This document shows, piece after piece, positions 10,195 to 20,687 of a DNA stretch of 59,326 bases. The DNA is taken from assembly GCF_900129205.1 (NCBI RefSeq), contig NZ_FQUK01000014.1, forward strand, positions 1-59,326. Reading direction: 5' to 3'. Below the pieces are notes generated by a model. It was not told where the DNA came from, ran no database searches, and saw nothing but the letters and a program-made list of their open reading frames with translations. Numbering within the stretch: position 1 is the stretch's first letter; every line of letters starts with the position of its first letter. This DNA comes from Thermomonas hydrothermalis (GTDB lineage Bacteria > Pseudomonadota > Gammaproteobacteria > Xanthomonadales > Xanthomonadaceae). The position numbers were made by a program, and so were the translations under genes.

Positions 10195-11880
10195 GTGACA
10201 TCGACACACATGCCCGTCCTCTGGCGTTGCCTGATCCTGGCCTGGTTGCTGGTGGCCACAGGCTGCGCACGTGCGCCGGCATCACCATCGCCGCTCACCG
10301 TCCAGGCTCTGGATGCCGCCTGGAACACTGCCGACCGCGCCCAACTTCCCACCGATGGCCCGGCCTGGCAGCCGCAGCCAACACCGCAACTGCGCTGGCA
10401 GACCGGCAGTCGCTGGTGGCGGGTGCGGCTGGATGACCCGCACGCCCGCCGCGACCCCGGCCCGTGGGTGCTCAGCCTGCGTGAAACCTATGACAGCCCG
10501 GTGCAGGTGTACCTGCCGGATGGCTCACCCCCGCGCACGCTGTGGCTGCCGGATCGGCACCTCGATCAGCCCGGCTCACGCCTGCGTCTGGCACTACCGC
10601 TGACTCCGGCCCAACGCGACGGCTGGATCTACTTGCGTCTGGACTGGGTCCGACATCAGCCGGTGTCACTGGCGGCCATGCCACAGGCGCGCTACCTGGC
10701 CACCGACCTGGATCGAATCCGGTTTTTCTACGCGGTGCTGGCCGCCATGCTCGCGCTGGCGCTGATGGCGGCGATCTTTGCGATGTCGATGCAGCGCAAG
10801 GCGCTCGTCCTGCTCAGCCTGTGGATCGCTTGTATAGCGCTGTACCACCTGGGCATGAGCGGGGAACTGGCCAGCCTGCTGCCTGATCTGGCGCAACGGC
10901 TGTCACCGGTCTCGTTCGCCTCACTGGCACTCCATCTCGGGCTGCCGTTGTTCTACCTGTTCGTGTATCGCTTCCTGGCCATCAACCGCCACTTTCCGCG
11001 GATCGCCCGTTACTACCGCGGGCTGCTTTGGGTCGTCGTCCTGCTGTTGCTCCCTGAGTTGATCGGCGGCTTCACTCCACTGATGGCGCTGGTCATGAAC
11101 GGCCTGATTTTGCTGCTGAGCGGCCTGATCCTGGTCTTAAGCGCGCAGCTGGCACGCCGGGGTAACCGCCAGGGTGGGTTTTTCCTGGTTGGCTGGGGGG
11201 CATCGACACTGGTGGCCACCCTGCGCGCCGGCTATTTCCAGGCCCATGAAGGCACCCCACCCTGGCTGGAGCTGCTGCACCCGACGTTCGACCTGATCGC
11301 CGCGATGATCCTGCTGGTTGCCGTGGCCCGAGCCGCCCGTTATGCCGAACGGGAAATGCATCTGGCCCGCCGCGTGGCCCGCACCGACCCGTTGACCGGT
11401 GCCGCCAACCGCGCTGAACTCGATAGCACCCTGCCGGCCTTGCTCGACCATGCCCAGCGCAGCCGGCAGCCACTATGCGTGCTGTTTCTCGACCTCGATC
11501 ATTTCAAGTCCATCAACGACCGCTACGGCCACGACATGGGTGACTGCTGTCTGGTCGAGACCGCACACTGGCTGAGCCGGCATCTGCGCCGACACGATCT
11601 ACTGGCGCGCTTCGGTGGTGAGGAATTCGTGGCGGTGCTGGAGGGCACCGATGCCGGGCAGGCGCAGACCATTGCCGATACCCTGCGCACCGCCATCAAA
11701 CGCCATTGCCAGACGGTCAACGGCCAACCGGTCGGGCTGACCCTCTCCATCGGCATCGCCCAATACCTGCCCGGCGAGACGCCCCAGGAACTGCTCCGCC
11801 GGGCCGACGAGGCGCTGTATCGCGCCAAGGCGGAAGGCCGCGACCGCTGCATGCTGGCACCCACTCCCCTTGCCTCTTGA
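10195..11880 (+). CDS. 7TM (7TMR-DISM-like) diguanylate cyclase
   Basis: 561 residues. The N-terminal signal or anchor ends in LLVATGC. A periplasmic beta-rich domain (about 35-180) resembling the 7TMR-DISMED2 sensor follows, then about seven transmembrane helices (185-390), then a GGDEF domain. The active-site GGEEF (474-478) is intact and the product-inhibition I-site R-x-x-D (465-468) sits the canonical five residues before it, so active, feedback-inhibited c-di-GMP synthesis is expected. I chose the GTG at 10195 because a strong AGGGGAG lies five bases upstream; the frame is open further upstream but without signal-like sequence. The sensed ligand is unknown. Confidence 0.88.
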   Translation: MTSTHMPVLWRCLILAWLLVATGCARAPASPSPLTVQALDAAWNTADRAQLPTDGPAWQPQPTPQLRWQTGSRWWRVRLDDPHARRDPGPWVLSLRETYDSPVQVYLPDGSPPRTLWLPDRHLDQPGSRLRLALPLTPAQRDGWIYLRLDWVRHQPVSLAAMPQARYLATDLDRIRFFYAVLAAMLALALMAAIFAMSMQRKALVLLSLWIACIALYHLGMSGELASLLPDLAQRLSPVSFASLALHLGLPLFYLFVYRFLAINRHFPRIARYYRGLLWVVVLLLLPELIGGFTPLMALVMNGLILLLSGLILVLSAQLARRGNRQGGFFLVGWGASTLVATLRAGYFQAHEGTPPWLELLHPTFDLIAAMILLVAVARAARYAEREMHLARRVARTDPLTGAANRAELDSTLPALLDHAQRSRQPLCVLFLDLDHFKSINDRYGHDMGDCCLVETAHWLSRHLRRHDLLARFGGEEFVAVLEGTDAGQAQTIADTLRTAIKRHCQTVNGQPVGLTLSIGIAQYLPGETPQELLRRADEALYRAKAEGRDRCMLAPTPLAS

Positions 11881-11898
11881 CCCTTGCAGGCATTCTCC

Positions 11899-12732
11899 AT
11901 GTCCGAATCACCACAGGACTCCTTTGCGCCCTCCCAGCTCCGCCCAGGCGATGTCCTGCTGATGCGCGGCCATGGGCCAGTCTCCGACCTGATCGCCTGG
12001 TTCGGGGATTCGATCTACAGCCACGCCGCCCTGATGGTCGATACCGACCATCTGGTGGAAGCCGCGCTGCCCACATCGCGCCTCGTTCCATTGCAGACCC
12101 GGCTGACCCAAGGCAAGGACTACGCCTTCATCGACGTCTTTCGTCCGACCCGCCCCGACGGCACCCCCCTCAGCGATGCCGAGCGCCAGGCCATCGCCGC
12201 AGCCGGACGGGGCCTGATCGGGGTCGCCTATCCGCTCGACGCCCTGTTGCAACTGGCCCTGGTCGCCACCCTGCGCAACCGCATTCCCGCCGATGCCCGG
12301 CTGCGTTGGTGGCTGCGCATGTTGATCGACGAGCTGCTGACGGATGACCCCCAACAGATGGTTTGCTCCGAGCTGGTCTATACCGCCCTGCGCACGGCCG
12401 GCCTGGCCCCGGCCCTGATCGTCAGCGCCCAGCTCGACTTGCCGTTGCCTGCGATCGATCTTGGCAGCTTGATCGAAGAATGGCGTGAGGCCCGAGGCCG
12501 TCGCCATCCAGCCACCCTGGCCGCCCCGTCTCCCACCGAGATGCTTGATGCCGACGGCCTCGCTGCGGCCTTCCAGACGCTCAAGCAGGCCCGCCACGGC
12601 ACTCCCCCCGGCCTGCGGGCGCTGGGTATGCCGGGCCTGCCGACAGTCAATCCTGCCGATGTGTTGCCAGTGGATCTGGAGACCAGCCCGCAGCTACGCC
12701 GGGCGGGCCGCCTGCCACTGACATCTCCCTGA
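11899..12732 (+). CDS. YiiX/YaeF-like permuted papain-fold (NlpC/P60 superfamily) hydrolase
   Basis: 277 residues. The opening [19 protein letters not shown] and YSHAALMV (H42) followed much later by [11 protein letters not shown] (C156) give the His-before-Cys order of the circularly permuted papain-like (YiiX, formerly DUF830) family, whose members cleave or transfer amide or acyl groups. No signal peptide is evident, so it is probably cytosolic or membrane-peripheral. The start at ATG 11899 avoids a TTG five codons upstream. It begins 18 bp after the cyclase stop and may be cotranscribed with it. Substrate unknown. Confidence 0.8.
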   Translation: MSESPQDSFAPSQLRPGDVLLMRGHGPVSDLIAWFGDSIYSHAALMVDTDHLVEAALPTSRLVPLQTRLTQGKDYAFIDVFRPTRPDGTPLSDAERQAIAAAGRGLIGVAYPLDALLQLALVATLRNRIPADARLRWWLRMLIDELLTDDPQQMVCSELVYTALRTAGLAPALIVSAQLDLPLPAIDLGSLIEEWREARGRRHPATLAAPSPTEMLDADGLAAAFQTLKQARHGTPPGLRALGMPGLPTVNPADVLPVDLETSPQLRRAGRLPLTSP

Positions 12733-12809
12733 CCGCCGCTCAAGAAAGTCCCTCGGCCGGTCACGCTGGAACCTGCCAGAATGTCGGCCGTTTCCATCGC
12801 GCCGCTGCC

Positions 12810-13739
12810 ATGTCCTATCTGCAACTCTCGCTGCCCTGTACCGATGCCGAGGTCGCCCGCTACGAGCGCGCCCTGCTGGACGTAGGCGCACTGGCGGTCA
12901 CCCTGCAGGATGCCCATCTGGACGCCCCCGACGAGCAGGCCATCTTCGAACCCGGCGTCGGCGAGCAGCCGCTGTGGGACGAGATGACGCTGACCGCGCT
13001 GTTCCCCGGCGACACCAACGCACTGGTGCTGCTGGCCGCGCTGGAGGCGTTCGATCCGGGGCTTACGTGGCACAAGGCTCGCTTCGAGAAGATCGAGGAC
13101 CAGGTCTGGGAGCGCGCCTGGCTGGACAGTTACCGGCCCATGCGCTTTGGCGAACGGCTGTGGATCGTGCCCTGGGACCAGCCGCTGCCAGAGGCCGCCG
13201 AGGCTGCGGACGCCGCCGTGTTGCGGCTGGATCCGGGGCTGGCATTCGGCTCCGGTACCCATCCCACCACCGCCCTGTGCCTGCGCTGGCTGGATGCCCT
13301 GGCGGTGCGTGGCGAGCTGCAGGGCAAAACGGTGCTCGACGTCGGCTGCGGCAGCGGCATCCTCGCCCTGGCGGCGCTGAAACTAGGCGCCGCCGCTGCG
13401 GTGGGCATCGACAACGACCCGCAAGCCATCACCGCCAGTCTCGACAACGCCCAGCGCAACGGCCTGACCCTGACCGCCTGCCTGCCCGAGCAGGCACCCG
13501 TCTGCACGTTCCCGGTGGTGGTGGCCAATATCCTGGCCTCGACCCTGGATGCGCTGGCAGACACCCTGGCCGCACGCACCGCCCCCGGCGGCCGGATCGC
13601 CCTGTCCGGCATCCTGGCCGGGCAGGAAGCTGCCCTGCTGACCCGCTTCTCCCCCTGGTTCGACCAACTGCAGGTCAGCCGTGAGGAGGACTGGATGCGG
13701 ATCGAGGGGGTGCGCAATACGGTCGAGGCCCGCGCATGA
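12810..13739 (+). CDS. prmA: Ribosomal protein L11 methyltransferase
   Basis: 309 residues. It has the N-terminal L11-recognition domain and a C-terminal AdoMet-dependent fold with motif I ([16 protein letters not shown]), the acidic GIDNDP segment, and the PrmA-specific [12 protein letters not shown] before it. It trimethylates ribosomal protein L11. Its stop overlaps the start of the following DUF3426 gene by 4 nt, and fis follows, a variant of the enterobacterial prmA-dusB-fis region. Confidence 0.97.
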   Translation: MSYLQLSLPCTDAEVARYERALLDVGALAVTLQDAHLDAPDEQAIFEPGVGEQPLWDEMTLTALFPGDTNALVLLAALEAFDPGLTWHKARFEKIEDQVWERAWLDSYRPMRFGERLWIVPWDQPLPEAAEAADAAVLRLDPGLAFGSGTHPTTALCLRWLDALAVRGELQGKTVLDVGCGSGILALAALKLGAAAAVGIDNDPQAITASLDNAQRNGLTLTACLPEQAPVCTFPVVVANILASTLDALADTLAARTAPGGRIALSGILAGQEAALLTRFSPWFDQLQVSREEDWMRIEGVRNTVEARA

Positions 13740-14245
13740 GCCAGGTGCCGCGCTTTCTGCACCTGCACCCGCAGACCCCGCGCCGGCGCGGTGAATGGCT
13801 GGCCCTCACCGTGCTGGCCGGGTTGCTGGCCCTCCAGCTCATCATCCAGCAATGGGCGACACTGGCAGCCAGCCCCCGCCTGCGCCCGCTGTTGCAGACG
13901 GCCTGTGCGGTGCTGCACTGCCCGCTGCCGGTCTGGCACGAACCGGCTGCGTTCACCCTGCTGGCCCGCGACGTGATCGCCCGCCCCGACCGCCCCGGCG
14001 TGCTGCGCGTCCAGGCCAGCCTGCGCAATGACGCCCGCTATCCGCAGCCATGGCCGGTGCTGGTGCTGACCCTGGCCGATGCCGACGGCCGCGTGCTTGG
14101 CAGCCGTCGCTTCCAGCCACGCGAATACCTGGCAGGCACCGATCCCGCCCCGGCGCTGCTACAACCCGGCCAGGCCGGGCAGATCGCCTTCGACATCCTC
14201 GAACCGGGCCCGACGGCGGTGGCGTTCGATTTCCGCTTCGAGTGA
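13736..14245 (+). CDS. DUF3426-domain membrane protein (no zinc ribbon)
   Basis: 169 residues. A basic N-terminal segment is followed by one transmembrane helix (about 22-42, [20 protein letters not shown]) and a periplasmic DUF3426 domain, with the typical LHCPLPVWH and ending in a beta-rich AFDFRFE. Many relatives carry an N-terminal zinc-ribbon (MJ0042) that is absent here. It overlaps prmA by 4 nt, so the two are translationally coupled. Function is not established for the family. Confidence 0.8.
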   Translation: MSQVPRFLHLHPQTPRRRGEWLALTVLAGLLALQLIIQQWATLAASPRLRPLLQTACAVLHCPLPVWHEPAAFTLLARDVIARPDRPGVLRVQASLRNDARYPQPWPVLVLTLADADGRVLGSRRFQPREYLAGTDPAPALLQPGQAGQIAFDILEPGPTAVAFDFRFE

Positions 14246-14314
14246 CTCCGCCGTCCGCCGCTGCGCTATAGTGGCCGACCCGCAACCGTCCGACCGCCGG
14301 TCCGAGGATTCCGC

Positions 14315-14575
14315 GTGAACGCGTCCGAACAACGCCCCGTCGGCGGGCATGTCCCGCTGCGCGAACATGTGGCGCAGGCTGTGCGCCGCTTTTTGCGCGA
14401 CCTGGACGGCCACGACGTGGACGATCTCTACAGCATCGCCCTGCGCGAGCTGGAAATCCCGCTGTTCATCGAGGTGATGAAGCACTGCGAGGGCAACCAG
14501 AGCCGCGCCGCCGCCCTGCTGGGCATCCATCGCGCCACCCTGCGCAAAAAACTGCGCGAATACGGGCTGGGTTGA
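14315..14575 (+). CDS. fis: Nucleoid-associated protein Fis
   Basis: 86 residues from a GTG start. The C-terminal half is a clear Fis helix-turn-helix ([27 protein letters not shown]), ending in the usual YGL-type tail; the preceding dimerisation helices ([34 protein letters not shown]) match Fis. It bends DNA and modulates rRNA/tRNA promoters, recombination and growth-phase expression. It is 69 bp downstream of the DUF3426 gene; purH follows 81 bp later. dusB, the E. coli upstream partner, is not here. Confidence 0.95.
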   Translation: MNASEQRPVGGHVPLREHVAQAVRRFLRDLDGHDVDDLYSIALRELEIPLFIEVMKHCEGNQSRAAALLGIHRATLRKKLREYGLG

Positions 14576-14656
14576 CGCCTCTGGTGGCCGGCTCCGTCAG
14601 GCCGCCCAGCGCCGGGCCGTATAATCCGCAGCTCGTTCCCAACGTCGCTGCCCTTC

Positions 14657-16255
14657 ATGTCTGCTGCTCCCGCCGCCGCGCCGGTCGTGCTGCGCCGCGC
14701 CCTGCTCTCCGTTTCCGACAAGACCGGCCTGCTCGAGCTGGCCCGTGCGCTGGCCGCGCTCGGCGTGGAGCTGCTGTCTACCGGCGGCACCGCCAAAACG
14801 CTGCGCGAGGCGGGCCTGGCGGTGAAAGACGTGGCCGAGATCACCGGTTTCCCGGAGATGATGGATGGCCGGGTCAAGACCCTGCACCCGGTGGTGCACG
14901 GCGGCCTGCTGGGCCGCGCCGGCCTCGACGACGCGGTGATGGCCGAACACGGCATCCCTGCCATCGACCTGCTGGTGCTGAATCTCTACCCGTTCGAAAC
15001 GGTCACGGCACGCGCCGACTGCACCCTAGCCGAGGCAGTGGAAAACATCGACATCGGCGGCCCGGCCATGCTGCGCAGCGCCGCCAAGAACTTCGCCCGG
15101 GTCACCGTGCTGACCGATCCGGCCCAGTACCCGCAACTCTTGGCCGAACTGCAGGCCAATGCCGGCGCGGTCAGCGCGCGCACCCGCTTCGATCTGGCCG
15201 TGGCGGCCTTCAACCGGGTTGCCCAGTACGACGCCGCGATCAGCAACTACCTCTCGGCCATCACCGATGCCTCCACCGATGTGCCGGTGCGGGCAACCTT
15301 CCCGGCACAGGCCAACGGCAACTTCGTGAAGGTCATGGACCTGCGCTACGGCGAGAACCCGCACCAGCAGGCCGCCTTCTACCGCGACCTCCACCCGGCG
15401 CCTGGCTCCCTGGCCACGCTGGAGCAGCTGCAAGGCAAGGAACTCAGCTACAACAACATCGCCGATAGCGATGCCGCCTGGGAATGCGTGCGCCAGTTCG
15501 ACGCGCCGGCCTGCGTGATCGTCAAGCACGCCAATCCCTGCGGCGTGGCCGTGGGCACCGGCTGTCTTGACGCCTACGAAGCAGCCTACGCCACCGACCC
15601 CACCAGCGCGTTCGGCGGCATCCTGGCCTTCAACAGGCCGCTCGATGGCGCCACCTGCAAGACCATCCTCGACCGCCAGTTCGTCGAGGTGCTGATCGCG
15701 CCCGACTACGACGCCGACGCGCTGGCGTATGCGAAGAAAAAACCCAATGTGCGGCTGCTGCGTGTACCGCTGGCGCCACCCACGCCCGGTCTGATCGACT
15801 GCAAGCGGATCAACTCCGGACTGCTGATGCAGACCGCCGACGACCGTGTGGTCACCCGCGATGAATTGAAGGTGGTGACCAAGCGCGCACCGACCGAAGC
15901 GCAGTTCGCCGACCTGCTGTTCGCGTGGAAGGTCGCCAAGTTCGTGAAGTCCAACGCCATCGTCTATGCCAAGGACCAGCGCACCATTGGTGTTGGCGCC
16001 GGACAGATGAGCCGGGTGTATTCAGCACGCATCGCCGGTATCAAGGCACAGGATGCGGGGCTGGTGGTGCCGGGCTCGGTGATGGCCAGCGATGCCTTCT
16101 TCCCATTCCGCGACGGCATCGACGCCGCCGCTGAAGCCGGCATCCAGGCGGTGATCCAGCCGGGTGGCTCGCTGCGCGACGCCGAGGTGATCGCCGCGGC
16201 AGACGAGCACGGGATTGCGATGGTGTTCACCGGCGTGCGGCACTTCCGGCACTGA
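14657..16255 (+). CDS. purH: Bifunctional AICAR transformylase / IMP cyclohydrolase
   Basis: 532 residues, the normal length. The N-terminal MGS-like cyclohydrolase domain (about 1-200; [36 protein letters not shown]) is joined to the C-terminal formyltransferase domain with the [11 protein letters not shown] active-site segment and the [24 protein letters not shown] region. It performs the last two steps of IMP synthesis. purD lies 466 bp downstream with one small lipoprotein gene between; purL is also in the window but far away. Confidence 0.98.
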   Translation: MSAAPAAAPVVLRRALLSVSDKTGLLELARALAALGVELLSTGGTAKTLREAGLAVKDVAEITGFPEMMDGRVKTLHPVVHGGLLGRAGLDDAVMAEHGIPAIDLLVLNLYPFETVTARADCTLAEAVENIDIGGPAMLRSAAKNFARVTVLTDPAQYPQLLAELQANAGAVSARTRFDLAVAAFNRVAQYDAAISNYLSAITDASTDVPVRATFPAQANGNFVKVMDLRYGENPHQQAAFYRDLHPAPGSLATLEQLQGKELSYNNIADSDAAWECVRQFDAPACVIVKHANPCGVAVGTGCLDAYEAAYATDPTSAFGGILAFNRPLDGATCKTILDRQFVEVLIAPDYDADALAYAKKKPNVRLLRVPLAPPTPGLIDCKRINSGLLMQTADDRVVTRDELKVVTKRAPTEAQFADLLFAWKVAKFVKSNAIVYAKDQRTIGVGAGQMSRVYSARIAGIKAQDAGLVVPGSVMASDAFFPFRDGIDAAAEAGIQAVIQPGGSLRDAEVIAAADEHGIAMVFTGVRHFRH

Positions 16256-16263
16256 CACCCACC

Positions 16264-16689
16264 ATGGCCAGCCACTGCACCCCACCCCTCGCCCGCACCT
16301 GCGCACTGGCGCTGCTGCTCGCCGGGCTTGCCGCCTGCGGTGACGAGGCCACTCGTGCGGCGCTGACCCGGGCGCAGGCCACGCTGGCCTCCGGCCTGCC
16401 GGCGCCCTACGTGGAAGACCTGACCATCGAATCGGTGCGCGTGGAAGGCGATGCTCTGGTGCAAACCATCCGCAGCCCGCTGGGTGATGCCATCAAGACC
16501 CGTCGCAACCCACGTATCCACGAACTGGAACAGGCCGAACGCGAAGCGCTGCGCGACTGGTGCACAGACCCTGCGGTGCAGCCGCTGCGCACCACCCAGG
16601 CCCGCCTGGTTCGCCGCTTCATCGACCGCAAAGGCCGGCTGTTCTTCGAAGTGGCGATGCCCGCCGCCGCCTGCCCGCCACCGGCATGA
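16264..16689 (+). CDS. Predicted lipoprotein of unknown function
   Basis: 141 residues. A signal peptide with lipobox (LLAGLAAC, Cys about 25) is followed by a mixed alpha/beta soluble region with no domain I recognise. The position between purH and purD, 8 bp after purH, suggests cotranscription, but nothing in the protein suggests purine chemistry. Two further cysteines (in LRDWCTD and AAACPP) could form a periplasmic disulfide. Confidence 0.7.
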   Translation: MASHCTPPLARTCALALLLAGLAACGDEATRAALTRAQATLASGLPAPYVEDLTIESVRVEGDALVQTIRSPLGDAIKTRRNPRIHELEQAEREALRDWCTDPAVQPLRTTQARLVRRFIDRKGRLFFEVAMPAAACPPPA

Positions 16690-16721
16690 GTTTTCCACCT
16701 CCATCGCATGAGGCCCCTGCC

Positions 16722-18008
16722 ATGAAAGTCCTGGTCATCGGCTCCGGCGGCCGCGAGCACGCGCTGGCCTGGAAGCTGGCGCAATCGCCGCGGGTTGCTG
16801 AAGTCATCGTCGCCCCCGGCAATGCCGGCACCGCAAGCGAACCGAAGTGCCGCAATGCGGCCGTCAAGGCCACCGACATCGACGGTCTGCTGCAACTGGC
16901 GCAGGACGAAGGCGTGGCGCTGACCGTGGTCGGCCCCGAACAGCCGCTGGTGGCCGGCGTGGTGGATCGCTTCCGCGCCGCCGGCCTGCGCATCTTCGGG
17001 CCCAGCGCCGCCGCTGCGCAGCTGGAAGGCAGCAAGGCATTCGCCAAGGCCTTCCTGCACCGTCATCGCATCCCGACCGCACATTACGCCGTGCACACCG
17101 ACGTGGACGCTGCGCTGGCCTATGTGCGCGCGCACGGCGCGCCGATCGTGATCAAAGCCGACGGCCTGGCCGCCGGCAAAGGCGTGATCGTGGCGACGAC
17201 GCTGGCCGAGGCCGAAGCCGCAGTGCGCGACATGCTGTCTGGCAACGCCTTCGGTGATGCCGGCGCGCGGGTGGTGATCGAAGAGTTTCTCGAAGGCGAA
17301 GAGGCCAGCTTCATCTGCATGGTGGACGGCCAGCACGCACTGCCGATGGCCACCAGCCAAGACCACAAGCGGGTGGGCGATGGCGACACCGGCCCCAATA
17401 CCGGCGGCATGGGTGCGTATTCGCCGGCGCCGGTGGTCACGCCCGAGGTGCATGCACGCATCCTGCGCGAGATCATCCAGCCCACCGTGGCCGGTATGGC
17501 CGCCGACGGCGTGCCGTTCACCGGCTTCCTGTATGCCGGGTTGATGATCGACGCCAGCGGCGCACCGAAAGTGATCGAGTTCAACGTGCGCTTCGGCGAC
17601 CCGGAAACCCAACCGGTGATGCTGCGCCTGCGCTCGGATCTGGTTGATCTGATCGAGGCCGCCCTCGACGGGCAACTTGATCGTGTCGAAGCGCAATGGG
17701 ACCCGCGCCCGGCGTTGGGCGTGGTCATGGCCAGCCGCGACTATCCGGGCACACCGATCACTGGCGAACGCATCACCGGGCTGGACGCCGTGCCGCCCGA
17801 GGTCAAGGTGTTCCATGCCGGCACCACCCTGGCCAGCGATGGCAGCGTGATCACGGCTGGCGGCCGCGTCCTGTGCGTGTGTGCGCTGGGCGAGAGCATC
17901 GCCGCAGCACAGCACGCGGCCTATGCGGGTGTGGCTGCGATCACTTGGCCGCACGCCTTCCACCGCCGCGACATCGGCTGGCGCGCCATCGCCCGGCCAT
18001 CCGCGTAA
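16722..18008 (+). CDS. purD: Phosphoribosylamine-glycine ligase
   Basis: 428 residues. It starts [23 protein letters not shown], a canonical GARS N-terminus, which fixes the ATG at 16722 although the frame is open upstream. The ATP-grasp core shows [15 protein letters not shown], the [23 protein letters not shown] loop and [10 protein letters not shown]. It makes glycinamide ribonucleotide in purine synthesis. It converges on the DODA-like gene; the 75-bp gap holds only a weak hairpin and a run of six T (18080-18085). Confidence 0.98.
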   Translation: MKVLVIGSGGREHALAWKLAQSPRVAEVIVAPGNAGTASEPKCRNAAVKATDIDGLLQLAQDEGVALTVVGPEQPLVAGVVDRFRAAGLRIFGPSAAAAQLEGSKAFAKAFLHRHRIPTAHYAVHTDVDAALAYVRAHGAPIVIKADGLAAGKGVIVATTLAEAEAAVRDMLSGNAFGDAGARVVIEEFLEGEEASFICMVDGQHALPMATSQDHKRVGDGDTGPNTGGMGAYSPAPVVTPEVHARILREIIQPTVAGMAADGVPFTGFLYAGLMIDASGAPKVIEFNVRFGDPETQPVMLRLRSDLVDLIEAALDGQLDRVEAQWDPRPALGVVMASRDYPGTPITGERITGLDAVPPEVKVFHAGTTLASDGSVITAGGRVLCVCALGESIAAAQHAAYAGVAAITWPHAFHRRDIGWRAIARPSA

Positions 18009-18083
18009 GTGGATTACACACGCCCTTCATGCGTCGATTCGCACAGGGGCGATCAGGCACGCTTTGATCACGGCAGAAGTTTT

Positions 18084-18890
18084 TTAGCCAAACCGGAACG
18101 CGCTCTGCACTGCACCCAAGACGACATCGCGAAAGATACGGCGTGCCTTGTCTGCGCCGCCCGCACCGGCGGCCACGAACAGCGGTAACAGATGTTCCTC
18201 ACGCGGCGCCGCGTCACGGGCACCGGGCGCCTGCGCCCAGGCCAGCAGCCGCTGATGACGCGCATCGGGATCGTCCAGTTCGATCGTCTCCGTCAACCAA
18301 CGATCGAACGCCATGCCATGGACGGGGCCAGACGGGTCATGCGCCGCGCCCAGCATCACCGGAAGGTTGTGATAGGTGTTGCCGGAGCCCAGGATCAACA
18401 CCCCTTCGTCACGCAACGGCGCCAGCGCCTGGCCAACCGCCAGATGCAGGGCTGGATCAAGCCCGGCGTGCAGCGACAGCTGCACGCACGGAATGTCCGC
18501 CTCGGGGAATGCCACTTTCAGCGGCACGAACACGCCATGGTCGAATCCACGTGCCTCGTCGAACCCGCAGGGCAGCCCAGCCGCATCCAGCAGTGCCGCC
18601 ACTTTTTCGGCAAGCGCCGGCGCACCGGGCGCCGGCCAACTGAGCTGGTAGGTGTGCGGCGGGAAGCCGACGTAGTCAAACAGCAGCGACGGAGCTTGCT
18701 GACGCTGCACCGTCAGCCGGGCGCATTCCCAATGCGCGGAGATCACCAGCAGCGCCCGCGGTCGCTCCGGCAGCAGGGCCGGCAGCCCCGCCAGAAAATC
18801 CCGGTGCTTGACCCAGGTCTGCGGCGGCTGCCAGTCCATGAAGAAACAGGGGCCGCCGCCGTGTGGAATGAACAGCGTAGGCTGCCGCAT
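18084..18890 (-). CDS. DODA-type extradiol aromatic-ring-opening dioxygenase (YgiD/LigB-like)
   Basis: 268 residues of the class III (LigB) extradiol dioxygenase fold. Candidate metal and acid-base residues are in FIPHGGGPCFF, SAHWE, and FDHGVFVPLKVAFP, the typical plant-DODA/YgiD pattern. Family members split catecholic rings (for example 4,5-DOPA) using a divalent metal. It overlaps the upstream ene-reductase by one base and is the last gene of the minus-strand cluster oye-gst-oye-DODA. The natural substrate cannot be read from the sequence. Confidence 0.88.
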   Translation of the reverse strand: MRQPTLFIPHGGGPCFFMDWQPPQTWVKHRDFLAGLPALLPERPRALLVISAHWECARLTVQRQQAPSLLFDYVGFPPHTYQLSWPAPGAPALAEKVAALLDAAGLPCGFDEARGFDHGVFVPLKVAFPEADIPCVQLSLHAGLDPALHLAVGQALAPLRDEGVLILGSGNTYHNLPVMLGAAHDPSGPVHGMAFDRWLTETIELDDPDARHQRLLAWAQAPGARDAAPREEHLLPLFVAAGAGGADKARRIFRDVVLGAVQSAFRFG

Positions 18891-19954
18891 CAGAACTCCG
18901 TGTAGCCTTTGGCGTCGGCGGTGTAGAACGTGGCGGGATCCGCCTCCGCCAAGGCCGCACCGCTGGCGAGTTTCTGCACCAGGTCGGGGTTGGCGATGAA
19001 CGGGCGCCCGAACGCCACCAGATCGCCCTTGCCGGCGGCCAGATCGGCATTGGCACGGGCCGCATCGTAGCCACCGGAGAGGATGTAGCGGCCACGGAAC
19101 GCCGACCGCAGCGCATCCTTGAGCGTCTGGCTGACCGGCGGGGCGCCCATCGAGCTGTGATCGACGATGTGCAGATACACCAGGCCAATGTCCGAAAGCG
19201 CCTCGGCCAGACGCTGGTAGAGCGCGTCCATGTCAGGGTCGGCCGCCGTGCCGTTGAACACGCCGTAGGGGGAAACCCGCATCCCCACACGCGCCCCGCC
19301 AATGGCAGCCACGGCCGCCTTGGCCACTTCCAGGGCAAAGCGGATGCGGTTGTCGATGCTGCCGCCCCAGCGGTCCTGCCGCTGATTGGTGGCGGTGTTA
19401 AGGAACTGGTCGATGAGGTAGCCGTTGGCACCGTGCAGCTCGACGCCGTCAAAGCCGGCCGCGATCGCGTTTTTGCACGCGGTGGCGTATTCCTCGATGG
19501 TGGCGGCGATGTCGTCTTCGGTCATTTCCGTGGGCACCGGATACGGCTGCATGCCCTGGGTGTCGGTCCAGATCTCGCCCGGCGCGGCCAGTGGCGAAGG
19601 CGCCAGCAACCGTGCCCCGGGCGGCAGATTGGCCGGATGGCCGACCCGTCCGGTGTGCATCAACTGCACGAAAATCCGGCCGCCCGCCGCGTGCACCGCG
19701 TCGGTGACCGTCTTCCAGCCCGCGATCTGCTCCGGCGAGAACACGCCGGGAATGCGCGCATAGCCCAGACCATTGGGCGAAGGCGATGTGCCCTCGGTGA
19801 TGATCAAGCCGGCGTCCGCCCGCTGGCTGTAGTAACGGGCCATCAGCGGATTGGCCACATTGCCCAGCGCGCGGCAGCGGGTCATCGGCGCCATGACGAT
19901 GCGGTTGGGCAACTGCAGCGTGCCCAGGGTGATCGGTGTAAACAGCGGTTCCAT
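18890..19954 (-). CDS. Classical Old Yellow Enzyme family ene-reductase (NemA-like)
   Basis: 354-residue FMN TIM barrel. It has the class I N-terminus (PITLGTLQLPNRIVMAPMTR, with Thr at the flavin-tuning position), the HGANGYLIDQFLN substrate His/Asn pair, and NQRQDRWGGSIDNR. Such enzymes reduce activated C=C bonds (N-ethylmaleimide, enones) or nitro compounds with NAD(P)H. It sits between a GST gene (42 bp upstream) and the DODA-like gene (1-nt overlap), consistent with a detoxification role. Confidence 0.93.
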   Translation of the reverse strand: MEPLFTPITLGTLQLPNRIVMAPMTRCRALGNVANPLMARYYSQRADAGLIITEGTSPSPNGLGYARIPGVFSPEQIAGWKTVTDAVHAAGGRIFVQLMHTGRVGHPANLPPGARLLAPSPLAAPGEIWTDTQGMQPYPVPTEMTEDDIAATIEEYATACKNAIAAGFDGVELHGANGYLIDQFLNTATNQRQDRWGGSIDNRIRFALEVAKAAVAAIGGARVGMRVSPYGVFNGTAADPDMDALYQRLAEALSDIGLVYLHIVDHSSMGAPPVSQTLKDALRSAFRGRYILSGGYDAARANADLAAGKGDLVAFGRPFIANPDLVQKLASGAALAEADPATFYTADAKGYTEF

Positions 19955-19996
19955 GGAATGTCCTGGTGATGAAGTGAATGTGTGTGGTGATGCTTT

Positions 19997-20602
19997 TCAG
20001 CGCAGGCCTTCGGCGGCCAGCGCCGCCTGCACCGCCGGCCGCGCCGCAACCCGGCCGCAATAGGCCGCAAGGCCCGGCCAGGCCGCCAGATCGACACCGA
20101 CGTACTTGCCCCAGCCCAGCACGGTGAACAGGTAGGCATCGGCCACCGTGAAGGTGTCGCCCAGCACATAAGTCTGGTTGCCCAGACGGCGCTGCGCCTC
20201 GTCCAGCCGGGCCTGCAACAGGGTGCGGAAGATGGTCTTGGCCTGTTCCGGGAACGCCGGGTTGAACAGCCCGCCAAAGCCCTTATGAAGCTCGGTGGAG
20301 ATGAAGTTGAGCCATTCCATCAGCCGGTAGCGCGCCAACGTGCCCGGCGCCGGTGCCAGCTGGGTGTCCGGCACGCGGTCGGCCAGATACTGGACGATGG
20401 CCGGGCCTTCGGTGAGCACCTGGCCGTCGTCAAGCTCCAGCGCCGGCACGCAGCCAAGCGGATGCACCGTGCGGTAATCGCGTCCGTGCTCGGTCTGTCG
20501 GGTTTTGAGATCGACCCGCTCCAGCTGGAAATCAAAGCCGCCCTCACGCAGCACGATATGCGGCGACAGCGAGCAGGCACCGGGGCTGTAGTAAAGCTTC
20601 AT
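19997..20602 (-). CDS. Glutathione S-transferase (beta-class GstA-like)
   Basis: 201 residues. The thioredoxin-like N-domain begins MKLYYSPGACSLSPHI with the beta-class Cys (C10) and Ser positions; the GVPALELDDG-type cis-Pro strand appears as GCVPALELDDG, followed by LTEGPAIVQYLAD. The all-helical C-domain includes the GDTFTVADAYLF N-capping box. It conjugates or reduces electrophiles with glutathione. Placed between two ene-reductase genes on the same strand. Confidence 0.94.
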   Translation of the reverse strand: MKLYYSPGACSLSPHIVLREGGFDFQLERVDLKTRQTEHGRDYRTVHPLGCVPALELDDGQVLTEGPAIVQYLADRVPDTQLAPAPGTLARYRLMEWLNFISTELHKGFGGLFNPAFPEQAKTIFRTLLQARLDEAQRRLGNQTYVLGDTFTVADAYLFTVLGWGKYVGVDLAAWPGLAAYCGRVAARPAVQAALAAEGLR

Positions 20603-20687
20603 GGTCAGATCCTCCTTTGCGTGGGTGGAATGCAGGGCGTGACGGCCACGTGGCCTGTCCGCCCCGACAGCAAATCGCCTCTTGCGC

